Positions 44,062 to 53,398 of a stretch of DNA of 64,000 nucleotides are shown in pieces. A program made the position numbers and the translations under genes. The notes under the pieces are model-generated. The model made no database searches. It was not told where the DNA came from and worked only from the letters and a program-made list of their open reading frames with translations. Each line of letters begins with the position of its first letter. The first letter of the stretch is position 1. This DNA is from Geodermatophilus aquaeductus (GTDB lineage Bacteria; Actinomycetota; Actinomycetes; Mycobacteriales; Geodermatophilaceae), in NCBI RefSeq assembly GCF_900182545.1, contig NZ_FXTJ01000002.1:310001-374000 (forward strand), in the 5' to 3' direction.

Positions 44062-44702
44062 CGATCCGCGTGCTGCTGGTCGACGACGAGGAGCTGGTAC
44101 GCAGCGGGCTGCGCGCCGTCCTCGACGCCCGGGACGACATCGAGGTGGTCGGCGAGGCGGCCGACGGCGCCGTCGTCGTGCCGCTGGCCGCCCGGCTGCG
44201 CCCCGACATCGTCGTCATGGACATCCGCATGCCGCTCGTCGACGGCATCCAGGCCACCCGCGACCTGCGGCGCCGGCTGCCGGAGCCGCCGCGCGTCCTC
44301 GTCGTCACGACCTTCGGCGAGGACGAGAACGTCTACGCCGCGCTGGCCGCCGGCGCCGACGGGTTCCTGCCGAAGCGGGCCCGGCCGGCCGAGATCATCG
44401 ATGCCGTCCGCGTCGTCGCCCGCGGCGAGAGCCTGCTGTTCCCGGCGGCGATCCGGTCGCTGGCCGCGCGGCACGCGCCGGCGCCGCCGGGCCGTGCCGC
44501 GCCGGAGCTCACCCCGCGCGAGCGGGAGATCCTGCTGCTCGTGGCGCGCGGGCTGTCCAACGGCGAGATCGCCGGCGAGCTGTACCTGGGCCTGCAGACG
44601 GTGAAGACGCACGTCAGCGCGCTGCTGCGCAAGCTCGGCGCCCGCGACCGCACCCAGGCCGTGATCGCCGCCTACGAGTCCGGCCTGGTGCCGCTGCCCT
44701 GA
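44058..44702 (+). CDS. LuxR/NarL-family response regulator
   Basis: A 214-residue response regulator with receiver domain (Asp9/Asp10 acidic pocket, phospho-Asp D55 in VVMDIRMP) and a C-terminal LuxR-type helix-turn-helix, 'LTPREREILLLVARGLSNGE' near residue 150. It is coupled to the kinase by a GTGA overlap. It probably regulates the divergent ABC exporter genes and its own operon. A hairpin follows the stop. Confidence 0.93.
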   Translation: MTIRVLLVDDEELVRSGLRAVLDARDDIEVVGEAADGAVVVPLAARLRPDIVVMDIRMPLVDGIQATRDLRRRLPEPPRVLVVTTFGEDENVYAALAAGADGFLPKRARPAEIIDAVRVVARGESLLFPAAIRSLAARHAPAPPGRAAPELTPREREILLLVARGLSNGEIAGELYLGLQTVKTHVSALLRKLGARDRTQAVIAAYESGLVPLP

Positions 44703-44703
44703 G

Positions 44704-44732
44704 GCCCGAGCGTCGTCCGGCCGACGTTGGGC
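44704..44732. terminator. Bidirectional terminator between convergent genes
   Basis: An 11-bp stem with a bulged G (GCCC-G-AGCGTCG at 44704-44715 with 44722-44732) and a 6-nt loop, 1 bp after the response regulator stop and facing the converging lipoprotein gene. Confidence 0.55.
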
Positions 44733-44736
44733 AGCG

Positions 44737-45363
44737 TCAGTAGTACGACGGCATGTACTGGGCGACGTCCGCCCAGACCGTCTCGCACGGGATCCCGTCA
44801 ACGTCCGCGTCCATGAGTCCGGGACTGCCCCAGAAGAACCAGTAGTCGACCGCGTTCTTGGGTGTCAGTCCCAGACCTGCCAGGTCCGCACAGCGGAGGC
44901 CACCGGGCAGTGCACCGATTTCCCCGAGCGACGACGCCGCCGTTGCCAGCAACCAGGTGTACAGCGGCTCCGGATACTGGTTCGCGACGTCGACCATGAC
45001 CTGGAACCCGCAGGAGTCGACGACATCGATCACAGCATCAGTCAGAGCGCTCAACGAGGCGGCCGAACCGCTGGTCGACGCCTCTCCTGATGGGAAAGCG
45101 GCGCGTGCGCGGGCGTCGAAGGCGGCCATGGCGTCCGGTAACGGGGCACAGATCAGTCCGACGGGCGTCGTCGTCTCGTCGGGACACCCGTCGTCTGCAA
45201 GGCACGTCGGTTGGGCACCGCCCGCGAACGGCGACTCTTCACCGTCGGACGACACCCGGGGCACCTCCAGGGTGGACGCCGATCCGTGCACCGTCGTCGA
45301 ACAGGCGACGAGCACCGACACGCTGATGGCGGCACCGAGGACAGCCGGCAGGGCGCGCCGCAC
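44737..45363 (-). CDS. Putative lipoprotein with excalibur-like C-terminal motif
   Basis: A 208-residue exported lipoprotein with signal peptide and lipobox-like VLVAC ending at Cys 21, then STTVHGSAS, matching the start of the mature lipoprotein at 14991-15566. The body has four Cys residues in pairs that could form disulfides. The C-terminal 'GLMDADVDGIPCETVW' resembles the Ca2+-binding excalibur motif DxDxDGxxCE. It is in line with the amidase gene 100 bp upstream on the same strand. The function is unknown; a cell-surface role is likely. Confidence 0.7.
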   Translation of the reverse strand: MRRALPAVLGAAISVSVLVACSTTVHGSASTLEVPRVSSDGEESPFAGGAQPTCLADDGCPDETTTPVGLICAPLPDAMAAFDARARAAFPSGEASTSGSAASLSALTDAVIDVVDSCGFQVMVDVANQYPEPLYTWLLATAASSLGEIGALPGGLRCADLAGLGLTPKNAVDYWFFWGSPGLMDADVDGIPCETVWADVAQYMPSYY

Positions 45364-45462
45364 ATCAACCCCCGAGGTAATCAGTGAACGGGAGGACGTT
45401 AGACGCTTGAGCGGCTGTCGGTGGTCAGGGCAAGCAACGCATCACCTCATCGGGTCGCAGGA

Positions 45463-46308
45463 TCATCGTGCGACCAGGTAGGCGACGACTCCCTGAGCGA
45501 TTCCCTGCGCTGCCGACTGCCGCCATGCGGGGTCTGACACAGCCGCCGCGTCGTCTGCGTTGCGCATGTTGGCGCACTCGATGAACACCGCAGGGACTCT
45601 CGCGAGATTCAACCCCGCCAGGTCGTCACGTCGGGTGAGCCCTGGCTCCTCCAAGGCGCCGGGATAGGTCGCGAGAGTCTGTTGCGTGGCGGCTGCAAAG
45701 GCCGTACCCAATTCGGTGGCCACCTTGTGGGACGCGTCGAGGATGGCGGCGTTGCCCCCATCGGGGGCCAGCGCCGGCTCGATGACGTGGAAGCCCTCGA
45801 CACCTGCTGCGGCACCGTCGGCGTGGATGGACACGACCACATCGGCAGCTGTGTGGTTGGCGAAGGCGGCGCGCTCGTCGACACAAGGCCCGACGCCCGA
45901 GTCCTCGGTGCGCGTCAGGAGCACGGTCATGCCCTGCTGGCGGAGCAGGGCTGCCGCGCGTTGAGCGACGTCGAAGGTGAACTCGTGCTCGGCGTAGCCG
46001 GCGTCCGTCGATGTGCCCGTTGTGTTGCACGGCTTGGTGAATCCGCCCGCCGGAACCGGACGATTGATGACCTCCGGGGCCGACGCGTTGCCCCCGTTGT
46101 GGCCCGGGTCGAGGACGACGACCGCGGGCGGGGCCGACGGTGCTGCTGGCGTGGGGGACGAACGCTCCGGGCTCGGCGTCCCCGTTGCCGAGACGGGAGA
46201 AGCCGACGTCCCCGCCGGCGCGGACGCGTCCGAGACCATGCCCGAGCACCCGGCGAGTACGCCACTGATCAGGAGTGCGTGGCTGCCCAGCGACCTGCGT
46301 CGCGCCAT
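45463..46308 (-). CDS. N-acetylmuramoyl-L-alanine amidase (Amidase_3), lipoprotein
   Basis: A 281-residue peptidoglycan amidase that cuts between muramic acid and the stem peptide outside the membrane. The signal peptide ends in a lipobox (LAGC, 18-21), and a Ser/Thr/Pro linker follows to residue 60. The Amidase_3 zinc site is visible: H70 in LDPGHNGG, Glu in YAEHEF near 107-109, H162 in SIHADG, and catalytic Glu in FIECANMRN near 245. It resembles mycobacterial Rv3717-type enzymes. It is divergent from the nuclease/UDG-like pair across 174 bp. GC content is a little lower than elsewhere. Confidence 0.88.
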   Translation of the reverse strand: MARRRSLGSHALLISGVLAGCSGMVSDASAPAGTSASPVSATGTPSPERSSPTPAAPSAPPAVVVLDPGHNGGNASAPEVINRPVPAGGFTKPCNTTGTSTDAGYAEHEFTFDVAQRAAALLRQQGMTVLLTRTEDSGVGPCVDERAAFANHTAADVVVSIHADGAAAGVEGFHVIEPALAPDGGNAAILDASHKVATELGTAFAAATQQTLATYPGALEEPGLTRRDDLAGLNLARVPAVFIECANMRNADDAAAVSDPAWRQSAAQGIAQGVVAYLVAR

Positions 46309-46482
46309 AAGCCGTCCTCCATCGATCGCTCCGATTCCGCGTAGACCCGTCGCCGGACACCAGAGGTCTCTTCGGCATGCGATGTGGACCGCTAAAGCTG
46401 CCGCTGAACACCCACCGCCGCAGGATGGGCCCTAACCGCGTCGTCGGGGGCGCGGGTCGACGTGGTCTTCTGGAGATGCCGT

Positions 46483-47556
46483 ATGGCCCTGCTGGCCGAC
46501 CTTGCCACTCGCATCGATGCCCTGCGGAAGGAGACAACCGGCACGGAGGCCCTCGGCATCCTGCTACGTCGGCCAGAGACCGCCCGCGCCATGGTCGCCG
46601 CCGTCCGGGTCGGAGCACCTCACCTGCCACCGGAGATCCGTTTCTCCACCCAGGTGGCCAAAGCGGATGGTCGACCGGACGTCGTGGGCAGCGACGACCG
46701 ACGCGAGGTCCTCCTCATCGAGGGGAAGTACTGGTTCGGCTTCACCCCCGCGCAGGAGCAGGGTGCTTATCTAGATCGCCTGCACTCGGCTTGGAGGCGG
46801 CAGGCCCCGGGAGACGCTCACGTGGGAGCACTCGTCTTCGTCGTACCGAGCCGCCGCGTCATCGAGGTCCAGGACAAGGTCCGCGGCTTCTACGCCCTGT
46901 CCGAGTGGCGAAGTGCAGGGGCGTGGTCCTTCGCCAACGACCCACGGGGCGTCGTCGTGGCCGTCTGCTCGTGGCAGCAACTCCTGGACGGCCTCCTGGT
47001 AACGGGCGACCCTGAGGTCGTCTCGGACTGCCGGCAACTCCGAGCGCTCGTCGATGAGATCGACCGGCACGCTTACGTCCCCTGGTCAGAGGCCCAACTC
47101 GGCGATCGCGACACTCCGCGCCGCATCTACCAGCTCGTGAACTTAATCGACAACGTCCGTGGCCGAGCATTGCGGCAGAGAATCGCCACCCATTCAGGAG
47201 GCCGTCACACCAGCAAGTACGGCACCTTGTCCTACGGCAAGGTACTCACGCTCGGCGGGGTACCGGCCGTTCTCGCCGTCTCCCCATATCAATGGGACAA
47301 GTACGGGGAGAGTCCCATCTGGTTGAGGTTCCGGGCGGGCTCCTCCCTCGCTCGTGAGGCGTTCGGGGACCTGTGCCGAGCCACCGGTGACGGCGTCGCG
47401 ATCCCCGTGCCGATGGCCACCGATCTCCCGGAGGAAGAGGTCGTGCAGGTGATGGTCCAAGACCTGGACCGGATGCGGGCCAAGCTGGAGGAGGTACGGG
47501 AGCGCCGCGACGCCCCACCCATCGATGACGACTTCAGCGACGAGGACGACCAGTGA
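46483..47556 (+). CDS. PD-(D/E)XK nuclease-like protein, candidate defence component
   Basis: A 357-residue protein. The nuclease core is likely near residues 50-100: FSTQVAKADGRPDVV supplies D66, and VLLIEGKYW gives E80-x-K82, with 'PAQEQGAYL' following as in many restriction-type PD-(D/E)XK enzymes. The C-terminal half is unassigned and ends in a charged acidic tail. No methyltransferase partner is present. ATG 46483 has GGAG seven bases upstream. The UDG-like gene begins 6 bp after its stop, so the two form an operon. Composition is less GC-rich than neighbours. A role in defence against foreign DNA is an inference. Confidence 0.68.
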   Translation: MALLADLATRIDALRKETTGTEALGILLRRPETARAMVAAVRVGAPHLPPEIRFSTQVAKADGRPDVVGSDDRREVLLIEGKYWFGFTPAQEQGAYLDRLHSAWRRQAPGDAHVGALVFVVPSRRVIEVQDKVRGFYALSEWRSAGAWSFANDPRGVVVAVCSWQQLLDGLLVTGDPEVVSDCRQLRALVDEIDRHAYVPWSEAQLGDRDTPRRIYQLVNLIDNVRGRALRQRIATHSGGRHTSKYGTLSYGKVLTLGGVPAVLAVSPYQWDKYGESPIWLRFRAGSSLAREAFGDLCRATGDGVAIPVPMATDLPEEEVVQVMVQDLDRMRAKLEEVRERRDAPPIDDDFSDEDDQ

Positions 47557-47562
47557 GCGGAC

Positions 47563-48348
47563 ATGTCGCAGGACCCTGACGTCCGTCAACTCAAGGGCCG
47601 CTTCCCGTTCGGTCGACTGTCAGGGAGGTGTGAACCACGGAGGTTCCCTGGCGCAAGGGCCTTCGTGCTCGGTGTCTACCCGTCGGCGCTACATGTCCGA
47701 TGGACGCACCCGCGCTTCCGCATCGCCGCTGTGGCGGTCGACCAGGAGCCGTGGCCGTTCTGGGACGGCCGTGACGAGGGCGAGCGTGTCGACCGCTGGT
47801 GCGAGGCAGTCGATTGGCGGGAGGAGTGGGGGCGCGCCTCGCCGGTGGGACGGATGAACGGCTCCTCGGGACGGGTCGTCGACGAGCGCGTCCTGGCGCC
47901 ACTGGGTCTGGATTTCAACAGCGTCTGGCTCACCGACGTTCTCCCGTTCTTCCACGTTCACCGCGGCCCTGGGACACAGGGCGCCGCGATGGCCGAGCGG
48001 TATGACGTGTTCGCGCGGGAGCATGGGCTGCCTGAGCACTTACTGCCCGACCGACCATCACCAGCGCGGCTCGTCGAACAGGCGCTCCGGACTGAGTCCC
48101 AGCGACTCGTCGACGAGCTCATCGAGAGCCGCTCCCCGCTGCTCGTCACTCTGGGAGACGAGGCACTGGCCGTCGCGGCCGCGCTACTCACCGGTGGACT
48201 TCCCCGCCGGCTGACCCGCACCGGCTACGGCAGTCGCCACCGTGTCGACCTCGGAGGACGAACGCTCGACGTCCTCCCGCTGGTGCACCCTGGGCAACGA
48301 AGTCAGCTCTGGGCGCGGACACACGACGACTGGATCGCGTCCCTCTGA
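47563..48348 (+). CDS. Uracil-DNA-glycosylase-superfamily-like protein
   Basis: A 261-residue protein whose landmarks fit the UDG fold. VLGVYPSALHVRW at 35-47 is at the place of the GQDPYH-type water-activating loop, EPWPFWDG at 62-69 follows, 'VWLTDVLPFFHVHRG' is central, and a C-terminal 'LPLVHPGQ' matches the HPS/HPG-type DNA-intercalation loop. The first motif lacks the catalytic Asp, so it may bind a base without classic uracil excision. It is downstream of the nuclease gene by 6 bp. The pairing suggests recognition of a modified base coupled to cleavage (inference). It could also be a divergent repair enzyme. Confidence 0.5.
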   Translation: MSQDPDVRQLKGRFPFGRLSGRCEPRRFPGARAFVLGVYPSALHVRWTHPRFRIAAVAVDQEPWPFWDGRDEGERVDRWCEAVDWREEWGRASPVGRMNGSSGRVVDERVLAPLGLDFNSVWLTDVLPFFHVHRGPGTQGAAMAERYDVFAREHGLPEHLLPDRPSPARLVEQALRTESQRLVDELIESRSPLLVTLGDEALAVAAALLTGGLPRRLTRTGYGSRHRVDLGGRTLDVLPLVHPGQRSQLWARTHDDWIASL

Positions 48349-48406
48349 CGACTGGGCGGACACGCCCGTCCGGGGACTTCCCCCGCCGCGGCGGGGAGAC
48401 CATCGT

Positions 48407-48859
48407 GTGCGCGTGTCCTCCGAGCTGCAGCTGACCACGACCCTCGAGCCCCGCGGCCCCGCCGCGGCGATCGTCCTCACCGACGAGCAGGTGGCCGGGC
48501 TCGGCGGCGGGAAGAAGGCCTTCCCCGTGCGCGTCACCATCGGGTCGGTGACCGTCGAGGGGCGGGTCGCCCGGATGGGCTCGGAGAACCTGGTCGGGCT
48601 GAGTCGGGAGCGCCGGACCGCCCTCGGCGTCGAGACCGGCGACACGGTCGAGGTCGTCGTCGCCTTCGACGGCGGCGAGCGCACCGTGGAGGTGCCGCCG
48701 GACCTCGCCGAGGCGCTGGCCGCGGCCGGCGTGCGCGAGGCCTTCGACGCACTGGCGCCCAGCCACCGCAAGGAGCACGTCCGCTCGGTGACCGACGCGA
48801 AGAAGCCGGAGACCCGCGCCCGCCGGGTGTCCGCCGTCGTCACAGCCCTGTCGGGCTGA
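48407..48859 (+). CDS. DUF1905-YdeI/OmpD-associated family protein
   Basis: A 150-residue two-part protein: a DUF1905 barrel (about 1-85, 'LGGGKKAFPVRVTIGSVTVEG') and a C-terminal helical YdeI/OmpdA segment ('ALAAAGVREAFDALAPSHRKEH', 'VTDAKKPETRARRV'). Members are called bacteriocin-protection proteins in some annotations, but the biochemical basis is weak. GTG 48407 has GGAG eight bases upstream. It is the third DUF1905 protein in the window and returns to the native very high GC composition, marking the right edge of the lower-GC segment. Confidence 0.82.
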   Translation: MRVSSELQLTTTLEPRGPAAAIVLTDEQVAGLGGGKKAFPVRVTIGSVTVEGRVARMGSENLVGLSRERRTALGVETGDTVEVVVAFDGGERTVEVPPDLAEALAAAGVREAFDALAPSHRKEHVRSVTDAKKPETRARRVSAVVTALSG

Positions 48860-48884
48860 GCCCGGCCGCCGGGGCGGCCGGGCT
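48859..48884. terminator. Bidirectional hairpin terminator
   Basis: A 12-bp complementarity, AGCCCGGCCGCC (48859-48870) with 48873-48884, tight loop, starting in the stop codon of the DUF1905-YdeI gene and facing the convergent methyltransferase gene. Confidence 0.7.
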
Positions 48885-48898
48885 CCGGTGCGCCCTGC

Positions 48899-49735
48899 TC
48901 AGGTGCGGCGCGCGGTGAGCACCAGGTACTCCCAGTCGAGCACCGTCGTCCCGTTGCCGTGGTCGTAGCGCGCGGCGAGCGCGGCCAGGTCGCGGTCGAG
49001 GGCCGCCACGCGCTCGGGGTCGCCGGCGATGTTGCGGTAGGTCGCGATCGTCGGCCCGTAGACGGTCTTCCAGTGGTCGCGCCAGGCGTCCGGCGACGTC
49101 CAGCCGCCGGTGGTCACCGTCTGCCGGCGGGCGACGACGTCGGTCACGCGGTCACCGAACAGCTCGCGGACGTGCTGCTCGTCGCCCCACAGCGGCGGCG
49201 GCTGGGCACCGGGCGGCGGCGGGGGCGCGTAGGGCTTCATCGTCCGGAACATCTCGCCGACGAAGCCCTCCGGCGTCCAGTTGACCAGCCCGATCCGCCC
49301 GCCGGGGCGGCACACCCGCGCCAGCTCGTCGGCCGCCTGCTGGTGGTGCGGCGCGAACATCACGCCGACGCAGGACAGGACGACGTCGAAGCTCGCGTCC
49401 GGGTACGGCAGCGCCTCGGCGTCCCCCTCCTCCCACGCGAGCTGCACGCCCTCGCGGGCGGCGAACTCGCGGCCGGCCGGGAACAGCTCCGGGGTGAGGT
49501 CGGAGGCCACCACCTCGGCGCCGGTCAGCGCGGCGGGGACGGCGGCGTTGCCGGTCCCGGCCGCGACGTCGAGGACCCGCTCGCCGCTGCGCACCCCGGC
49601 GGCGGCGACCAGGACCCGGCCCAGCTCGGGGATGAGGTCACGGGCCACGTACGGGTAGTCGCCCAGCCCCCACATCGCCCGGTGCTTGGCCTTGAGGGCG
49701 CGGTCGGCGGTGATCGCGTCCACGGTGTCGGTCAT
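48899..49735 (-). CDS. Class I SAM-dependent methyltransferase (UbiE/Methyltransf_11 type)
   Basis: A 278-residue methyltransferase. SAM motif I is VLDVAAGTGNAAV near residue 54, followed by 'VVASDLTPELF', 'EGDAEALPYPDASFDVVLS' and 'RVCRPGGRIGLVNWTP'. The 'HRAMWGLGDYPYVARDL' start is typical of a common actinobacterial family of unknown substrate. ATG 49735 has GGAG upstream; the longer frame to 49831 is low-complexity and rejected. It lies 92 bp downstream of the AfsR-like regulator in the same direction and may be under its control. Confidence 0.85.
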   Translation of the reverse strand: MTDTVDAITADRALKAKHRAMWGLGDYPYVARDLIPELGRVLVAAAGVRSGERVLDVAAGTGNAAVPAALTGAEVVASDLTPELFPAGREFAAREGVQLAWEEGDAEALPYPDASFDVVLSCVGVMFAPHHQQAADELARVCRPGGRIGLVNWTPEGFVGEMFRTMKPYAPPPPPGAQPPPLWGDEQHVRELFGDRVTDVVARRQTVTTGGWTSPDAWRDHWKTVYGPTIATYRNIAGDPERVAALDRDLAALAARYDHGNGTTVLDWEYLVLTARRT

Positions 49736-49827
49736 CTGAGTGCTCCTGTCGTCGTGCGGGTCGTCCCCGCGATGCGACGACGGTGGCCCCGCCGTGTTGC
49801 AGACCGGCTGCAGCGCGGCTGCACCCC

Positions 49828-52683
49828 TCATGCACGCACGACCGAGGACGCGACCCGGCCCAGCGCGGCGCGGGCGTGCGCGACCGCACCCGCCTCGGCC
49901 GCGCGGGGGTCACCGCGGGACCCGTTCCCGTCAGGAGGACCGAGCGGCGAGGGCTTGCCGGCCGCCACCAGACAGGCGTGCAGGGCCGCGGCGTCGTCCG
50001 CGGCGCCGACCCGCTGCAGCAGCCGGGCGACGTAGCGCAGGTTGAGCCACTGCTGCGTGGAGTCGCCGACCCGCTCCCAGTGGTCGAGGACGGCGACCAG
50101 CGCGCGGGCCGCCTCCGCGGGGTCGCCGTGCACCGCGCGGGTGGCCGCCGCCTCCATCAGCGCGATGCCGTACCACCAGAAGTTGTGCACGGACGCGGCC
50201 AGCTCGCCGGCCTCGTCGAAGAGCGCGAGCGCCCGGCCGGGGTCGGCCTTCTTCAGCACCAGCCCGAGCGCGTAGCGGGCCATCGACCGCGCCGTCGGGT
50301 TGGCCGTCGCCTCCGCCACCGCGAGACTCTCCCGCGCGGCGGCCAGCCCGAGCTCCGGACGGCGGCGCACCGCCTCGCAGACCGCGACGTAGTACAGCGT
50401 CCACACCAACCGGACGCGGTCGCCGTCGGCCCGGGCCCGCTCCGCCTCGGCCGTGTAGTGGCGCAGCGCGGCGTCGACGTCGCCCTCGTAGAGCGCGACG
50501 TCGGCGAGGACGTCGCCCGGGTGGGCGATGCGCGCGCTCCCGGGCGGTGGCGGGTGGGCGGGGGCGAGCAGCGCGGTGGCCCGGGCGAGGGCGAAGTCGC
50601 CCCGGTTCCACGCTCCGCGGGCGGCGGCGCCGACGGCGGCCGGGTACCGCGGGTGGCCGGGGTCGACGACGGGCAGCAGCGACTCGGCCCAGGCGTAGGC
50701 CTCGTAGCCGACCCGCAGGTGCACCAGCTCGGGCACGGCCGCGACCAGCCGCACGGCGAGGTCCCACTCGCGGTCGGCGGCGGCGCGGGTGAACGCGGCA
50801 CGCAGGTCGTCGTAGACGCCGAGGGCCTCCTCCGCCCACGCCCGCTCGTCGGCTCCCTGCAGTCCCGCGCCGGCCCGCTCGGCGTAGTCGACGTGGTAGA
50901 CGACGTGCCGCCGGGCCAGTTCGGCGGACTCCCCCGCGTCCGCGGCCTGCGCCCGGCCGTAGGCGCGCAGCGTCTCCAGCAACCGGTAGCGGCTGTGCAC
51001 TCCGCTGCGCACGACCACCATCGACCGGTCGACCAGCCGGGTCAGCCGGTCGAGGACGTCGTCCTCGCTGGCGGTGGGGTCGGCGACCCGGTGCACGGCG
51101 CGCAGGTCGGCGCCGCCGGCGAACACCGACATGCCGCGGAAGAGCCGCTGCTCGGCCTCGGGCAGTAGCCGGTAGGACCACTCGATCGCCGCCACCAGAC
51201 TCTGGTGGCGGGCGACCGGCCCGCGCCCGCCGCCGAGCAGCGGGGCGTCCTCCAGCCGGGCGGCGACCTCCGCCGGGCTCATCACGCGCATCCGCGCCGC
51301 GGCCAGCTCGATGCCCAGCGGCAGCCCGTCGAGCCGGCTGCAGATGGTGGCGACGGCGTCGGCGTCGGCGGCGTCGAGGCGGAAGTCCGGCGTCGCGGCG
51401 CGGGCCCGCTGGACGAACAGCGCGGTGGCGTCCTCGAGTGGCAGCGGCGGCACAGGCCACACCTGCTCCCCCTCGACGGCGAGCGGCTCGCGGCTGGTGG
51501 CGAGCACCACCACCCGCGGGCACCGGCGCACGACCTCGGCGACCAGGCCGGCCGCGTGCGCCAGGACGTGCTCGCAGTTGTCCACGAGCAGCAGCAGCGC
51601 CCGCCCGCGCAGGTACTCCAGCACGCTGTCCTCGACCGACAGGCCTGAGCGCTGCCGGATGCCGAGCGCCGCGGAGACGGCGTCCCCGACCGGGCTGCCG
51701 TCGGGGAGGGCGGCGAGCTCGCACAGCCACACGCCGTCGGGGAAGCGTTCCCGGTCCCGCGCGGCGACCTCGACGGCGAGCCGGGACTTCCCCGCGCCGC
51801 CGACGCCGGTCAGCGTAACCAGGGGGCCGGCGCGCAGGGCGGCGAGCACCCGCTCGACCTCGCGGTCCCGGCCGACGAAGACGCTGGCCCGCCGCGGGAG
51901 GTTGCCCGGCGGCGGCGGCGCCGCGGCGAGCGCGGGGTCCTGGACGAGGATCCGCCGGTACAGCTCGCGCGCCGGGGCCGCCGGCTCGACGCCCAGCTCG
52001 TCGTCGAGCCGGGTCCGCAGCTCGTGGAAGGCGGCGAGCGCGTCGGCCTGGTGCCCGGTCGCGTAGCGCGCCCGCATGAGGCTGACCGCCGGCCGCTCCC
52101 AGGTGGGGCTGCGGCGCACCAGGGCCTCGAGCTCGGGCACCGCCTCGGCCGCGCGGCCCAGCTCGACGAGCGCCTCGGCCCGGTCGGCGGTGGCGCCCGC
52201 CCGCAGCTCGGCGAGGCGGTCGGCCTCGGCAGCGGCGAACTCCTCGTCGGCGAACTCGGCCAGCGCGTCGCCGCGCCACAAGGCGAGCGCGGCGTCGAGC
52301 TCGGCCAGCGCCCGCTGGTGGTCCCCGGCTGCCGCGGCGGCCCGGGCGGTGCGCACCCGCTGCTCGAACTCGTCGGCGTCGAGCGTCGCGTCCGCCAGGG
52401 ACAGGAAGTAGCCGGGCGGGCGGTGCCGCAGCGGTGCGGCGTCCCCGAGGACCCCGCGCAGCCGGGAGACGTAGGCCCGCAACGCGGTCGGGGCGCCGTC
52501 GGGCGGGGCGTCCCCCCACACCGCGGCCAGCAGCCGGTCGGCGGTCACCACCTCGCCCCGCGCGACCAGGAGCGCGGCGAGCAGCGTGCGCGGCTTGTGC
52601 CCGCCGACGGCGACCGGGCCCGACCCGTCCTCGACCTGCAGCGGTCCCAGGACGCGGAAGTGCAGCTGCCTCGTGCCGGTCAT
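49828..52683 (-). CDS. BTAD-domain AfsR-like transcriptional regulator with NB-ARC ATPase
   Basis: A 951-residue SARP/AfsR-type regulator. It has an OmpR-like DNA-binding domain (7-95, 'GHKPRTLLAALLVARGEVV'), a BTAD domain (97-245), and an NB-ARC-type ATPase with P-loop GVGGAGKS (293-300) and Walker B 'LLLLVDNCEH'. The C-terminal half is helical, TPR-like repeats. Such proteins activate antibiotic or stress genes and integrate signals through ATP-driven switching. ATG 52683 has GAGG five bases upstream. It is divergent from the YtxH-like gene. Its target genes are unknown; the methyltransferase gene follows it. Confidence 0.88.
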   Translation of the reverse strand: MTGTRQLHFRVLGPLQVEDGSGPVAVGGHKPRTLLAALLVARGEVVTADRLLAAVWGDAPPDGAPTALRAYVSRLRGVLGDAAPLRHRPPGYFLSLADATLDADEFEQRVRTARAAAAAGDHQRALAELDAALALWRGDALAEFADEEFAAAEADRLAELRAGATADRAEALVELGRAAEAVPELEALVRRSPTWERPAVSLMRARYATGHQADALAAFHELRTRLDDELGVEPAAPARELYRRILVQDPALAAAPPPPGNLPRRASVFVGRDREVERVLAALRAGPLVTLTGVGGAGKSRLAVEVAARDRERFPDGVWLCELAALPDGSPVGDAVSAALGIRQRSGLSVEDSVLEYLRGRALLLLVDNCEHVLAHAAGLVAEVVRRCPRVVVLATSREPLAVEGEQVWPVPPLPLEDATALFVQRARAATPDFRLDAADADAVATICSRLDGLPLGIELAAARMRVMSPAEVAARLEDAPLLGGGRGPVARHQSLVAAIEWSYRLLPEAEQRLFRGMSVFAGGADLRAVHRVADPTASEDDVLDRLTRLVDRSMVVVRSGVHSRYRLLETLRAYGRAQAADAGESAELARRHVVYHVDYAERAGAGLQGADERAWAEEALGVYDDLRAAFTRAAADREWDLAVRLVAAVPELVHLRVGYEAYAWAESLLPVVDPGHPRYPAAVGAAARGAWNRGDFALARATALLAPAHPPPPGSARIAHPGDVLADVALYEGDVDAALRHYTAEAERARADGDRVRLVWTLYYVAVCEAVRRRPELGLAAARESLAVAEATANPTARSMARYALGLVLKKADPGRALALFDEAGELAASVHNFWWYGIALMEAAATRAVHGDPAEAARALVAVLDHWERVGDSTQQWLNLRYVARLLQRVGAADDAAALHACLVAAGKPSPLGPPDGNGSRGDPRAAEAGAVAHARAALGRVASSVVRA

Positions 52684-52886
52684 CGCCGCCTCGCCTGCGA
52701 GGGGACTGCAACGGGTGCGGCCGACCCTAGGGGGTCCACCCGGGCGGTGGACAGGCCCGACCGGGTGCCACTCGGACCTGCGCGGACGGGTTGGCACAGC
52801 ACCCGACGGGTAGCTGTGGATCACGGAGGGCCCCGGTCCGGCGCTCGCCGGGCTCGGTGGATCGGTGCGACAGACGGAGGAGAGCC

Positions 52887-53369
52887 ATGGGCAAGGTGAC
52901 ATTGGGACTCGGCTTCGGCATCGGGTACGTGCTCGGCGCGCGCGCCGGCAAGGACCGCTACCAGCAGATCGTGCAGAGCGCGCAGGGCCTCCTGGGCCGG
53001 CCGGAGGTCCAGCAGACCATCTCGAAGGCGCGGGACGCCGCCCCGGCTCCCCTGCAGAGCGGCATCGACAAGCTGACCGAGGCCGCGTCCGGCGGCCAGG
53101 GCAGCAGCGGTGGTCAGAGCGGCGGCGGCCAGGGCAGCGGCAGCGGTCGGCACAGCGGCGGGACCGGCGGCACGGGAGCGGCCGCCGGGGTGGCCGGCGT
53201 CGGCACCGGGATCCCCGACACCGAGGCGCTCGCCGCGGAGGCAGCCGTCGTCGAGGAGCTCGACGTCGTCGTGACCCCGCCGACGCCGGCGGCAGGTACC
53301 GGCGGCACCGCCGGTGCCAACGGCGCGGTGCCCGACCCGCTCATCCCGCCCGCCAAGTCCGGCGAGTAG
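52887..53369 (+). CDS. YtxH-like small membrane-associated protein
   Basis: A 160-residue protein. The N-terminal glycine-rich helix LGFGIGYVLGARAGKDRY (residues 7-24) is the YtxH-like anchor, followed by a helix with 'VQSAQGLLGRPEVQQTISK', then a Gly/Ser/Gln-rich disordered linker and an acidic C-terminus. YtxH proteins are general-stress-associated with unknown biochemistry. Its anchor resembles the C-terminus of the PRC-barrel protein at 32425-33762. ATG 52887 follows a GGAGGAGAG site. Confidence 0.75.
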   Translation: MGKVTLGLGFGIGYVLGARAGKDRYQQIVQSAQGLLGRPEVQQTISKARDAAPAPLQSGIDKLTEAASGGQGSSGGQSGGGQGSGSGRHSGGTGGTGAAAGVAGVGTGIPDTEALAAEAAVVEELDVVVTPPTPAAGTGGTAGANGAVPDPLIPPAKSGE

Positions 53370-53398
53370 CCGCAGCGTCCGGCTCGTCTCCTCCGGGG

